Origin: Cuspidothrix sp046080125
GTDB taxonomy: Bacteria > Cyanobacteriota > Cyanobacteriia > Cyanobacteriales > Nostocaceae
DNA length: 32,735 nucleotides
Assembly: GCA_046080125.1 (NCBI GenBank)
Contig: JBJTTJ010000065.1
Span: 1 to 32,735 of the forward strand
Direction: 5' to 3'
Of the stretch, positions 1-8,502 are shown piece after piece. The translations under genes and the position numbers were made by a program. The notes under the pieces are model-generated. The model was not told the DNA's origin. It searched no databases and worked only from the letters and a program-made list of their open reading frames with translations. How positions within the stretch are numbered: position 1 is the first letter of the stretch; the number at the start of each line of letters is the position of its first letter.

Positions 1-1626
1 GTTGTTACCAAAATCTAGTATCAAAATAGCGCCAGCAGTTGCATCTGCCGTGTACTTGGTTTGTAAAGCAGTGATAGTGGCACTAACATCAATATCAAAC
101 TGGTTTGTGGTGTTGTTCCAACTCAAACTAATGCTGTTGTATAGGCTTTTGAATTGGGTTTGTGCTAGTAGCTGATTTTTCATGAATTGCATCAGCTTAC
201 TAAACATTGATTCGAGAATAGGTGTTGCTTGTGCATGAGGATTGGGGTCTGTTTCTCCCCAGCACCAAGTCCCTTTAAATGATTGACCCATAAACGCTTC
301 AAGCACTTCAACTTTACGCGCATCAATCAGATGACCATAGACTTTGCTTGGATCACGTCCATTAGGATTGTTGTTTTCAACTCCTACCCAAGCGTATAGC
401 AAAGTAGTCATAATGCTGTCTCTGGCAGCCGAGTTCGTTTCTTGAGTGAAATTTTGTAACAGCGTTTGCAGTCTTCCGCTAGTATCTCGCGCCATCGCTT
501 GCTGTAGGCTGCGAACATTGCCAAAGCCTTGTAATTCAGGCAGTGCTGCAATAGTAGCATTGACAGTGACAATATCTTGATCAATAGTGCGAGCAGTATC
601 AGTAGCAAACCAAACATCATTCATGGCGCGGGTACTGCCATCTGTACGGGTGTAGCTACCAACTTGTAAATGTTGATTGCCTTGTGCATCGGTTTGTGTT
701 TGGTTAGTATATCCGGTGTTCAGACTTTTCACACCTGCTTGAGTAAGAGTCAGCAGTTCCCCTGTATCTACTACACCATTACTGTTGCTATCTTTCCATA
801 CACGCAATTGGTTATAGGCGGTATCAGAAGCATCTATTTTGCCATCTTTATTATTATCCAATTCGGCTAAGGCTACAAAACCATTGGCGGCTTTAGTGCC
901 ATTTTTGAGTAGGGTATTATTTCCGAATAGTTCAGTACCGTTGTCTATTTTTCCATTGCCGTTTTTGTCTAATACCAGGAGTCCATCATTTTTACCAACC
1001 CACCCAGTGGTTTCAGCAAATTTATTACCATCGAGATCAAAATTGATTCCCGCAGATTTACTGATTGTGTCAACGCCGTTGCCGTCTAAATCGAGAATGA
1101 TGGGGCTGACGATAGTTTGGGCTTGGTTGAAGGATCTTTGGAGGTCGGTGATGATGTCTTTTGTAAGGTCAACAACTTTCCCCGCAAGTAATTGCAGATT
1201 ATGCGAAATAGCTTGACCATAAGGATTCCAAGTACCTCGATTATTTATTCCAAAACTGGTAGGTAATCCAGCTTTGTTCCATGCTTCAACAGCCCACCCT
1301 GTGCAGTTAGTCCCATCGCCCGGAGTCCATGAGCCAGACACAATGTAGTGTGGTGGATTGGTAATCGATTGATTGATGTATGTCATCAAATTGGCATACT
1401 GAGAGTCGGTTAGGAGTTGCTTTGTGGTAGCGAAATGATATTCGTGATTATCTGTTGAATTTGTTCCTGTGATATAAATCTTACCTGGTCCTGACATTGT
1501 GTTTTCTTGAAGTGGAGCGAAACCATATTCAGTTGTTTTTCCATTTTTGTCTGTAATTAAAAGGAATGTATGGGGTAATCCATCACTACCTCCGATGTCA
1601 ATCATCATTTGTACACTGGCTGACAT
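1..1626 (-). CDS. RTX-like calcium-binding protein with N-terminal hydrolase-like domain (partial, C-terminus off the window)
   Basis: The reading frame is open from an ATG at 1626 to the window edge: 542 codons, no stop. A GAGG ribosome-binding site lies about 8 bases upstream. Residues 1-122 hold a short histidine motif (GLPHTFLLI, H19) and a later NCTGWA motif (C108). This spacing recalls papain-like or NlpC/P60-like cysteine hydrolases, but the assignment is inferred. Residues 174-290 form the aspartate-rich calcium module common in RTX/FrpC-type exoproteins: SPIILDLDGNGVDTI at 174-188, an EF-hand-like DKNGNGKIDNGTE at 220-232, and further DxNxDG loops at about 256-267 and 278-289. The rest (to residue 542) has no motif I recognise. 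There is no classical signal peptide, which fits C-terminal type I secretion; the secretion signal would lie outside the window. Family fairly sure, function unknown. Confidence 0.8.
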   Translation of the reverse strand, partial: MSASVQMMIDIGGSDGLPHTFLLITDKNGKTTEYGFAPLQENTMSGPGKIYITGTNSTDNHEYHFATTKQLLTDSQYANLMTYINQSITNPPHYIVSGSWTPGDGTNCTGWAVEAWNKAGLPTSFGINNRGTWNPYGQAISHNLQLLAGKVVDLTKDIITDLQRSFNQAQTIVSPIILDLDGNGVDTISKSAGINFDLDGNKFAETTGWVGKNDGLLVLDKNGNGKIDNGTELFGNNTLLKNGTKAANGFVALAELDNNKDGKIDASDTAYNQLRVWKDSNSNGVVDTGELLTLTQAGVKSLNTGYTNQTQTDAQGNQHLQVGSYTRTDGSTRAMNDVWFATDTARTIDQDIVTVNATIAALPELQGFGNVRSLQQAMARDTSGRLQTLLQNFTQETNSAARDSIMTTLLYAWVGVENNNPNGRDPSKVYGHLIDARKVEVLEAFMGQSFKGTWCWGETDPNPHAQATPILESMFSKLMQFMKNQLLAQTQFKSLYNSISLSWNNTTNQFDIDVSATITALQTKYTADATAGAILILDFGNN

Positions 1627-1644
1627 TTTTTTTACCTCTAACGA

Positions 1645-1962
1645 AACTTTATAAATTAGGAGCGATCGCCCTCTAGCTCTTATCTGTCTATCGGCGTTCA
1701 GCAGAGATTTTACGCAAATTGCCCCCAATTCGTAACAAAATTACAAATCAGGAGCAACAGACGGGAAAACAAGCGATCGCTATCTAGGACATGATCAGCA
1801 TTTTTACATACAAAAACTTGATTGACAACTAGCAATAAATATCTATCCATAGATAGATGTCAAACATAGTCAACAGTGAAATGGGCTGAATACAGCCTAA
1901 TTTAGATAATTTTATACAAATCATCCCTCCTGTATAAAGACTTTACAAATCAGGAGCGATCG
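1645..1962. repeat. Three related short repeats in the divergent intergenic region
   Basis: A motif of about 25 bases, AACTTTAYAAATYAGGAGCGATCG, occurs at 1645-1669 and again, slightly changed, at 1941-1962. A shorter version (TTACAAATCAGGAGC) lies at 1741-1755. Two HIP1 octamers (1662-1669 and 1773-1780) lie in the same 380-base region between the divergent RTX-like and Uma2 genes. I see no gene in 1627-2007. Confidence 0.6.
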
Positions 1963-2007
1963 GCTAAATTTTGTACTAATATGTACTAAAAGAATGGAAT
2001 TATATTT

Positions 2008-2589
2008 ATGGTTCAAACTCCTCAAGCACCAGTCAATTATTTTTCCTTTGCAGATTACTATGCCTATGATGATGGCACTGATAATCGTTATGAATTAGTA
2101 GATGGAGAATTAGTTTTAATACCAGCAGAATCAATTTTTAATTCTGATATATCAATGCGATTATTGTTAGAATTAGCTAAAATAATCCCTTTTCATCTCT
2201 TAGCATACAAGGAGATTATGATTGAGGTAAGTGGGCGTAGGACTAAGGTCAGAATCCCTGATTTATTAGTCTTGGGTGAAGAATGTCGCGCTGCTTTAGA
2301 AACTACGAACAGAGGAACAATTACCCATGAAATGCCACCACCATTAATAGCAGTAGAAGTGGTATCACCTGGTTCTGAAAATGAAGTCCGAGACTATCGT
2401 TTCAAGCGTTCTGAATATGCAGCTAGGGGAATTGCTGAATATTGGATTGTTGATCCTGAACAAAATAAAATTACAGTGTTATCTTTGGTAGAAGGATTTT
2501 ATGAAGAATTTATCTATACAGGTGATGATTTAATTAAAAGTGAAGTATTTCCAGAAATTAAGATTAAGGTAAGTGATATTCTCGTTTAA
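2008..2589 (+). CDS. Uma2 family endonuclease (DUF820)
   Basis: The 193-residue protein has the layout of the Uma2/DUF820 family, a PD-(D/E)XK nuclease fold greatly expanded in cyanobacteria. Visible landmarks are YELVDGELV near residue 28, PDLLVLG with D85, AVEVVSPGS with E117, the D129-x3-K133 pair, and EYWIVDPEQ near 144. D85, E117 and K133 are the expected metal and catalytic residues, so the enzyme looks intact. The length is normal for the family. These genes are often linked to mobile DNA, but their biological role is not established. It stands alone, convergent with thrC, with a strong hairpin between the two. Confidence 0.9.
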   Translation: MVQTPQAPVNYFSFADYYAYDDGTDNRYELVDGELVLIPAESIFNSDISMRLLLELAKIIPFHLLAYKEIMIEVSGRRTKVRIPDLLVLGEECRAALETTNRGTITHEMPPPLIAVEVVSPGSENEVRDYRFKRSEYAARGIAEYWIVDPEQNKITVLSLVEGFYEEFIYTGDDLIKSEVFPEIKIKVSDILV

Positions 2590-2649
2590 TAGATATACTA
2601 AATATGCTGGGGAGATGAAATTTTACAAAATTACGAAAAACCTAAATTT

Positions 2650-2678
2650 GTAGGGGTTTAGCAGTGCTAAACCCCTAC
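2650..2678. terminator. Perfect 14-bp palindrome between Uma2 gene and thrC; likely bidirectional terminator and dispersed repeat
   Basis: GTAGGGGTTTAGCA is followed by one base and its exact reverse complement. It lies between two convergent genes, where it could end transcription from both sides, although no long T-run follows. A close relative lies at 31745-31771 after the second threonine synthase gene, so it also behaves as a dispersed palindromic repeat. Confidence 0.65.
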
Positions 2679-2733
2679 TTGCAACAATCAAATAATTAGC
2701 AGTGTTGAGTATAATTCCTACTCTAAAATTTGT

Positions 2734-3834
2734 TTAAAATCCCATTGCCTCCGCAACAGCTTGAATATCGGCGGGGATACCCTGTTTAAACTGAGCATGA
2801 CTATGTTTAATGGCTGTATCTGGATCTTTTAAACCATTACCAGTGAGAACACAAACCACAGTCGCACCAGTAGGAACTTCGTCTTTTACCTGTAGCAATC
2901 CTGCTACAGATGCAGCACTGGCAGGTTCACAGAAAATCCCTTCTGATGATGCTAATAGACGGTAAGCGTCGAGAATTTCCTCGTCAGTCACAGCGCGGAA
3001 ACTACCCTGACTCGCTGTTTGGGCGGCTACAGCTTTATCCCAACTAGCAGGATTACCAATTCTAATGGCTGTGGCTAAGGTTTCAGGGTGTGCCACCGGT
3101 TGACCATTTACCAAAGGTGCAGCACCAGCAGCTTGAAAACCCATCATTTTGGGTAGGCGATCGCATTTACCATCTTGATGGTATTGACAAAAACCCATCC
3201 AATATGCTGTGATATTACCCGCATTGCCCACGGGAATACATAACCAATCGGGGGCATCACCCAAGGCATCAACAACTTCAAAAGCACCAGTTTTTTGCCC
3301 TTCTAAACGGTAGGGGTTGACAGAATTAACTAAAGTGATGGGATAGTTGTCTGCCATTTCCCGGACAATTTCTAGGGCGCGGTCAAAATTGCCTTTAATT
3401 GCTAATACTTCCGCACCATAAAGTAATGCTTGGGCTAACTTACCTAAAGCTACATAGCCATCGGGAATTAGCACAAAGGGACGCATTCCGCCCCTTCTGG
3501 CATAGGCGGCGGCAGCGGCGGAAGTATTACCAGTGCTGGCACAAATCACAGCTTTAGCACCTGCTTCTGCTGCTTTGGAAATTGCCATTGTCATCCCCCG
3601 GTCTTTGAAGCTACCAGTGGGGTTAAGACCATCATATTTAACATATACCTTGACCTGTCTGCCAATACGTTCGGCGATCGCTGGCACGGGAATCAAGGGG
3701 GTGTTACCTTCCAACAGCGTTACCACGGGGGTCTTTGCGCTGACGGGTAAGTATTGACGATAGGCTTCTATCAGCCCTGGCCATGGTTGGCAATGAGATT
3801 TAGCAGCAGACAGGCTCAAAGTCACGGGATTCAA
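2734..3834 (-). CDS. thrC: Threonine synthase (short form)
   Basis: A 366-residue PLP enzyme of the tryptophan-synthase-beta fold that converts O-phosphohomoserine to threonine in the cytosol. GNTPLIPVP (43-51) begins the catalytic core. GSFKDRG (74-80) carries the Schiff-base lysine K77. STGNTSAAAAAYA (about 100-112) binds the substrate, and PVGNAGN is the phosphate-binding loop. The length matches the roughly 350-residue bacterial class that lacks the zinc-ribbon N-terminus. A second, longer threonine-synthase-like gene lies at 30403-31707, so the two may have different jobs. Start ATG at 3834; the 220-base region upstream is AT-rich. The gene is monocistronic. Confidence 0.93.
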   Translation of the reverse strand: MNPVTLSLSAAKSHCQPWPGLIEAYRQYLPVSAKTPVVTLLEGNTPLIPVPAIAERIGRQVKVYVKYDGLNPTGSFKDRGMTMAISKAAEAGAKAVICASTGNTSAAAAAYARRGGMRPFVLIPDGYVALGKLAQALLYGAEVLAIKGNFDRALEIVREMADNYPITLVNSVNPYRLEGQKTGAFEVVDALGDAPDWLCIPVGNAGNITAYWMGFCQYHQDGKCDRLPKMMGFQAAGAAPLVNGQPVAHPETLATAIRIGNPASWDKAVAAQTASQGSFRAVTDEEILDAYRLLASSEGIFCEPASAASVAGLLQVKDEVPTGATVVCVLTGNGLKDPDTAIKHSHAQFKQGIPADIQAVAEAMGF

Positions 3835-4056
3835 AATTTCTTAAATTAAGGATTAGGAATTGGGAATGCTTTTGGGACAAGTATCCCACTTTTCAAGTTT
3901 ATATGTTAGTTGCAGAACACCGTCATCATGATCGGAGTCTCTTATAACTACATTTGTAACCTATTAGAGTATATGATGAAAACTATACAATTTTTTAACA
4001 AAGATTAATATTAGTATATTATACTATTATCTCTAACGGTGTGAGTTAAGTTTGTA

Positions 4057-4260
4057 ATGCAAACAACTATGTCTACTATGTCATCCAGTGTTTCCGAGTG
4101 CGAATCCCACGCTAACTTAGTCAAGAAGTTAACAAGGGCCTACTATCGAGACGATCAGCAAGCAAAGTTCATGGACTTGCAAGCAGAGGTAGATTCCCTT
4201 TTAGAGCAATTGCAAAGTCTTAAAAGCGAACGAGTGGAAACTCCCAGCGACGAAGAATAA
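4057..4260 (+). CDS. Small conserved cyanobacterial protein, function unknown
   Basis: 67 residues, acidic at the end (SDEE). From about residue 20 it holds a helical, probably coiled-coil segment (LVKKLTRAYYRDDQQ, then DLQAEVDSLLEQLQSL with heptad-spaced leucines). There is no signal peptide and no membrane segment. The start could be the first ATG (4057) or the second one four codons later (4069). The 220 bases upstream are very AT-rich and probably carry the promoter. The protein resembles small cyanobacterial hypothetical proteins, but I do not recognise a named family. Coding status is supported by the regular amphipathic composition. Confidence 0.75.
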   Translation: MQTTMSTMSSSVSECESHANLVKKLTRAYYRDDQQAKFMDLQAEVDSLLEQLQSLKSERVETPSDEE

Positions 4261-4269
4261 GTCTCCTAT

Positions 4270-4307
4270 TTGGTAACTATTCAAATCGCTGATTAGTTTG
4301 TTACCAA
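4270..4307. terminator. Inverted repeat between convergent genes
   Basis: TTGGTAAC (4270-4277) and GTTACCAA (4300-4307) form an 8-bp stem with a 22-base loop. The right arm covers the stop codon of the downstream minus-strand gene. It is a possible shared 3' structure; the long loop and missing T-run make it weak. Confidence 0.3.
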
Positions 4308-6598
4308 CGTTGCAGACTATATCCCCGTTTTTTTTCTACCAGTAACGCTAGAGATTGGTCATCAGTAAGTTGAGCGATCGCTATTAGCGTTTGCTGGTTT
4401 GTACGGGTAAAATCACTATAAATCACTTTCCCATCCGTCGCAAAAATCAAAGTTCGAGGTCGTTTTTGTGTGTTTTCTTGAGACTGGTTTAAACCAGCGA
4501 TAGACGCAGCAGAAATAGTCACGATCACCTGCTGATTTCTGTCATTAGTTAAACTAACTAACTGCACAGGCCAATCAGCCATTTCCGTTTGCATTTCCTG
4601 TAAATCAGGAATAGCACTACCCGTAATATCCCCCGACTGCTGTAAAGTCCGCCAAATAGTTGGCAAAATTAAACCTACTAATTCAGGCTTTTGTGAAAAT
4701 AAATCTCTTAAAGATATCGGTGACGGTTGTACCCACTCTAAAGCATCTACCGTTAAAGCTAAGGGTTGAGGATGAACAGACTGACCCTTACTATTAGGCA
4801 GTTTAGACCCGGATATTAACAAATGCAAGCTTTGATTTTGCACCTGTACAGCTTTAATAGTAGCTGCAATAATTTCCTGTTGGCCATCAGCTTTCCAGAC
4901 AATAATTTGTATACTTGGGTCAGAACTAATACCCAAAATACGCCGCCAAAATTTCCGAGGCTGATTCTTGAATTTGTCAAAATTCACAAACGGATAAAGT
5001 AACCAACTTGTACCATTGTGAAATGCACTAACTTCTACATCATACCATATCTCATTATTAGTATTCTTTAACTCAGTCTCTAAGGAAATTGGCAACCAAT
5101 CTCGTTCATTAATCTGACTAGGTTTCACAGTGCCAATAATCCGACTTTTATGGACATTATTCACGTCATCATCAAGTTTTGTTAATAGGCCTTGAATATA
5201 CTTGAGAGTTTCTAGATTAATATTTGACTGTGATTGTAACCAATTATTGGCTATTTCCTCTCCCCTGTGCACTTTAAAAATTAGTGCTAACCACGCTAAA
5301 ACCGCCCGACGATTAGGATTTAATCGTAAAGCTACAGTTACCCGATTCCAAATTCTACCCTTATCTGTTTGGATAGAACTAGCAATTTCTTGGGCATTAT
5401 TAGGCGATTTTTCAAATATCTGTAAAGCTTGTTCCCAACGACCATCAATAATATTTACTATCACCTGTTGATTTGGACTTACCCAATTTTTATCCGCTTG
5501 GATTTTAGTGAAATCAGAATATAACTTAATTACATCTATTTGCGCTTGCGCTGCTGGAGAAAAAGGCTGTTTCCGATCCTTTTCTAAAGACTTTAGCCAG
5601 GCAAAAGCAGGAGTCCAAAGTCCATTTCTAGCTAATAATATAGAATGTTGAAAAGCAAATTCATTAACCGCAGATTTTTGAAAATTAATTTCTTCCAGAT
5701 AAACAGAATTAGCGACTAACTGAGAGGGTTTAACTTGATAAACTTGGAAATTTGGTTCTAAATCAACGGTTTTATCAATAACTAACTCTTTTGTATCATC
5801 ACCTGTTATCTGTTGCCATTTTGGTAATTTACCATTACTTGTTTTCCAAGATAACATTTGTTTTAGACTTTTAAGGGTAGGATTATAATGGACAATTTGA
5901 CCATAGATAATATTACTTTTATCCTGTTGATATTTCCCCTGCAAATAAAACCAAAATCCTGGTGCTAGGCTAGTATCTGTAAAAGCTGTGATCCTCGTTA
6001 AAGGTAAATTTCTCCTTACCTGTTGACTGTCCATATCTGAAGGTACAGAAGAATTAACAAAATATTTAGCTAAACCAATAATAGGTAATTTGCTAATTAA
6101 ATAATAGTCTTTATCTCTCTGGGATTCATGTTCTAAATCTTGAGATTGCTGATAAATTCGTAATTCTACCAATTCCTGGCAATTAGATTTACAATTTGCC
6201 CGTTCTTGGAAAACTGGCATTAAAAAAGATTCTTCTGATTTAAGGTCTAAAGGAATTTTTTCTCCAACTATACGTTTTCTTTGACTCAAACTACGTTGAA
6301 TAGTTGTGATTGTTTCGGGTATTTCCCGTTGACCTGCGGGAATTTTTGCCCATTGTGGTAAATATTTATTCATCCAGCTAACTTGTGCAGGATCTAAGAT
6401 AAATATTACACTAAGCCAACCACAAGCAATAATTGCACTCCCAATGCTAAACAACAAACTCAGGGCTAAAGTAGAAGATAATAAACTTGGCCATTGAGAA
6501 GGTTGTGGCTTTTTTTGGACAGTCTTTTTAGTTAGACCCTGACGAGTTTGATTGACCCTATGGAGATTCAGTCTGCGTTCCCTCGGTTTATTCTTCAT
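4301..6598 (-). CDS. Large single-pass membrane protein of unknown function
   Basis: 765 residues. A basic cytoplasmic N-terminus (residues 1-35, rich in K and R) is followed by one strong membrane segment at about 39-68. The remaining 700 residues should lie outside the inner membrane. A CKSNC pair occurs near residue 137-141 and could form a disulfide. The middle part (about 320-480) is helical and tetratricopeptide-like in feel (LARNGLWTPAFAWLKSLEKD, GRWEQALQIFEKS), but I cannot confirm repeats. The C-terminus has beta-rich stretches ending in KKRGYSLQRW. No enzyme motif is seen. It looks like a conserved cyanobacterial hypothetical protein, perhaps a cell-envelope scaffold; that role is a guess. 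ATG start at 6598; the gene stands alone. Confidence 0.82.
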   Translation of the reverse strand: MKNKPRERRLNLHRVNQTRQGLTKKTVQKKPQPSQWPSLLSSTLALSLLFSIGSAIIACGWLSVIFILDPAQVSWMNKYLPQWAKIPAGQREIPETITTIQRSLSQRKRIVGEKIPLDLKSEESFLMPVFQERANCKSNCQELVELRIYQQSQDLEHESQRDKDYYLISKLPIIGLAKYFVNSSVPSDMDSQQVRRNLPLTRITAFTDTSLAPGFWFYLQGKYQQDKSNIIYGQIVHYNPTLKSLKQMLSWKTSNGKLPKWQQITGDDTKELVIDKTVDLEPNFQVYQVKPSQLVANSVYLEEINFQKSAVNEFAFQHSILLARNGLWTPAFAWLKSLEKDRKQPFSPAAQAQIDVIKLYSDFTKIQADKNWVSPNQQVIVNIIDGRWEQALQIFEKSPNNAQEIASSIQTDKGRIWNRVTVALRLNPNRRAVLAWLALIFKVHRGEEIANNWLQSQSNINLETLKYIQGLLTKLDDDVNNVHKSRIIGTVKPSQINERDWLPISLETELKNTNNEIWYDVEVSAFHNGTSWLLYPFVNFDKFKNQPRKFWRRILGISSDPSIQIIVWKADGQQEIIAATIKAVQVQNQSLHLLISGSKLPNSKGQSVHPQPLALTVDALEWVQPSPISLRDLFSQKPELVGLILPTIWRTLQQSGDITGSAIPDLQEMQTEMADWPVQLVSLTNDRNQQVIVTISAASIAGLNQSQENTQKRPRTLIFATDGKVIYSDFTRTNQQTLIAIAQLTDDQSLALLVEKKRGYSLQRW

Positions 6599-6890
6599 CT
6601 GACATTACTAGCACAGCTAACTTGACGTTGTTCAAAATCATTTATAGATAATGACAAACTTACTGTTATTTTGCCAGTATAATGAGGTAAAACTTAAAAC
6701 TTGAGCAAAATATTCCTAACATTTTATTGTTTATAAAGTCCTATGGGGTTGAATGTAGATGGCAGCATTCGCCAGTAGTATAAAATATGGATATTAATGA
6801 TAAAACTTTTGTCATGAATAGGGATTTTTTGGTGATAATCAAGTATCAGTATAATTATTTACCAATTCACCTGCATAAAAAAATAAGCAA
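6599..6890. other. AT-rich intergenic stretch with no recognised gene
   Basis: Between the membrane-protein gene and the terminator at 6891 the sequence is AT-rich, and no convincing ORF or RNA gene was found on either strand. It should contain the promoter of the minus-strand gene that starts at 6598. Confidence 0.5.
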
Positions 6891-6920
6891 TAAAAAAGGT
6901 TTGGTTCACGACCAAACCTT
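6891..6920 (-). terminator. Intrinsic terminator, minus strand
   Basis: AAGGTTTGGT (6896-6905), a five-base loop and ACCAAACCTT (6911-6920) form a perfect 10-bp stem. Read on the minus strand the stem is followed by a run of T residues, the standard intrinsic terminator layout. No T-run follows on the plus strand. It therefore ends a leftward transcript coming from 6921-7530, where the only candidate is the small ORF at 7134-7247 or a non-coding RNA. Confidence 0.7.
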
Positions 6921-7133
6921 GACTTAAATCCAGTGCATAACAACATCCCGAATTAATTTAGCCTTTCTCATCTGTTCTTAGCATCTTCCTATAGTATGTA
7001 TACAAATTTTATAAAATCTGATAGGAAATGATGTTGATAACCATTAATAATTGTCATTGGGAAGAAAACCAGGACTTTATTTCCCCTGTCTTTTTGTCTG
7101 GGAACAGTAAATAAATTATCCATTTTTTTCCCG

Positions 7134-7247
7134 CTATTTATCCAATCTTCCAGGTACAGGAGTACCTGTATTTGGGCATGATTTATGATTAAATGGTAAG
7201 CCTAAAAAATTACCATTTTCTTCAGCGATGTCACTGATATTAAACAT
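7134..7247 (-). CDS. Small ORF of 37 codons, unknown
   Basis: It starts with ATG at 7247 and stops with TAG at 7134-7136, with an in-frame TAG a few codons upstream that rules out an extension. The peptide begins MFNISDIAEENGNFLG and ends TGTPVPGRLDK, with one cysteine in HKSCPN. It is soluble, slightly acidic in the first half and rich in G, P and N in the second. No clear ribosome-binding site is visible. It is backed by the intrinsic terminator 214 bases downstream on the same strand, with no other gene between. It could be a real small protein, a peptide precursor, or a chance ORF inside a small RNA transcript. Confidence 0.4.
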   Translation of the reverse strand: MFNISDIAEENGNFLGLPFNHKSCPNTGTPVPGRLDK

Positions 7248-7276
7248 TGTTGGGTTATTCTGCTAAAGTTGAGTTT

Positions 7277-7499
7277 AAGAGGATGTTTTAAAAGTCATGA
7301 TTGATGTATCAAATATTTTTACTCCTCTCTAACCCTCCCCTTGTGAACTATGGTGTGCAGTTTAATCAAGAGACTTGTATGTACACCGTAGTCTTGTGAA
7401 GAGGAGAGGATTGGATTATTAGAGTTTACCCCTGATTACGGGGATCAACGGAGGTAAAAATGTGATAAATATTACTGGCTACCTTTCAAACAACCCCTA
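7277..7499. mobile_element. MITE-like palindromic element, family A copy 1
   Basis: The left end AAGAGGATGTTTTAAAAGTC is an imperfect inverted repeat of the right end (TTTCAAACAACCCC at 7485-7498). Inner arms also pair: CTCCTCTCTAACCC with GGAGAGGATTGG, and ACTATGGTGTGCA (7350s) with TGTACACCGTAGT. Most of the element could thus fold as one long hairpin. The first 45 bases match the reversed right end of the element at 25961-26106 at about 39 of 45 positions, so the two are relatives. No transposase is encoded. Confidence 0.6.
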
Positions 7500-7532
7500 A
7501 CGACTAATCACAATTATTAATCTAGTCTTGCG

Positions 7533-8423
7533 ATGACAATTACAAAAAAGCGCGTACCAAATTTCTGGAAATTTAGTAAAAATCCTAGCTTATCCCGGCG
7601 ATTAATGCTGATTGGGTTAGGTATAACTCTATTTTGCATCTTCCTAGCCTTTTTTGCACCTCTTTTTCAGGCTTGGGGGTGGTTGCAAAATCCTAGGGAA
7701 TTTCTTTCTAACCCTATCCATGAAGCACCTTCAGCGAAACATTGGTTTGGGACAAGTCGTTTAGGTTATGATATCTTTTCTCGCAGTGTGTTTGGTGTGC
7801 AAGCAGCATTACAAGTGGTAATTTTAGCTACATCTTTGAGTATGGTAGTCGGTGTACCATTAGGGATGGTAAGCGGTTATTTAGGGGGAAAATTAGATAA
7901 AGTCCTGCTGTTTCTAATGGATAGTATTTATACATTGCCAGGACTGTTACTGTCAGTAACATTAGCGTTTGTGGTGGGGAGGGGAATTTTAAATGCTGCG
8001 ATCGCTATTAGTATAGCTTATATTCCCCAATATTATCGCGTTGTTCGTAACCACACAGTCAGCGTCAAAACAGAATTATACATCGAAGCTGCACAAGCAA
8101 TGGGGGCTTCTACCTGGGTTGTTTTATCTAGATATCTATTTTTCAATGTCATTCAAAGCGTCCCCGTTCTCTTTACCCTTAATGCTGCCGATGCCATCTT
8201 AGTTTTAGGCGGTTTAGGATTTTTAGGTTTAGGATTGCCCGAAGAAGTCCCAGAATGGGGATATGATTTAAAACAAGCCCTAGAAGCACTACCTACAGGC
8301 ATTTGGTGGACTACCTTATTCCCCGGTTTAGCAATGACAACTTTAGTGGTAGGGTTATCACTACTTGGTGAGGGGTTGAATGAATTTGTCAATCCTCGTC
8401 TGAGAGGAGAGAATAGGCAATAG
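7533..8423 (+). CDS. ABC transporter permease, DppC/OppC type
   Basis: 296 residues, an inner-membrane permease of a peptide- or nickel-type ABC importer. HWFGTSRLGYDIFSR (70-84) is the signature of DppC/OppC subunits. About six membrane segments are visible, starting with an N-terminal one at about 24-44. EAAQAMGASTWVVL (186-199) is the EAA loop that contacts the ATPase. The length is normal and the sequence intact. No ATPase, DppB partner or solute-binding gene lies in the window, so it is an orphan subunit whose partners must be elsewhere. The substrate cannot be told from this subunit. The start is the ATG at 7533, just after the MITE-like element. Confidence 0.93.
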   Translation: MTITKKRVPNFWKFSKNPSLSRRLMLIGLGITLFCIFLAFFAPLFQAWGWLQNPREFLSNPIHEAPSAKHWFGTSRLGYDIFSRSVFGVQAALQVVILATSLSMVVGVPLGMVSGYLGGKLDKVLLFLMDSIYTLPGLLLSVTLAFVVGRGILNAAIAISIAYIPQYYRVVRNHTVSVKTELYIEAAQAMGASTWVVLSRYLFFNVIQSVPVLFTLNAADAILVLGGLGFLGLGLPEEVPEWGYDLKQALEALPTGIWWTTLFPGLAMTTLVVGLSLLGEGLNEFVNPRLRGENRQ

Positions 8424-8464
8424 TCAGTTGTTAGTGGTCAGTTGTTAGTTGTTGGTTGTTGGTT
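8423..8464. repeat. Heptad-based short tandem repeat
   Basis: GTCAGTTGTTAGTG is followed directly by GTCAGTTGTTAGTT and then two GTTGGTT heptamers, so the whole tract has a 7-base period. It begins at the last base of the permease stop codon. It is the same class of heptameric tract as those at 26658 and 32096. Confidence 0.65.
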
Positions 8465-8502
8465 ATTAACAAAGAAAAATTAATTATTACTGGGAGATTT
8501 GT

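Noticed and set aside
839..1216. Plus-strand ORF of 125 codons inside the RTX-like gene
   Set aside because: It is antisense to the aspartate-rich module; its serine and proline richness is the mirror of that composition. The minus-strand frame has recognisable motifs.
6814..6927. Plus-strand ORF of 37 codons
   Set aside because: It has no ribosome-binding site and reads through the terminator hairpin; the composition is K/N/Y-rich as expected from AT-rich non-coding DNA.
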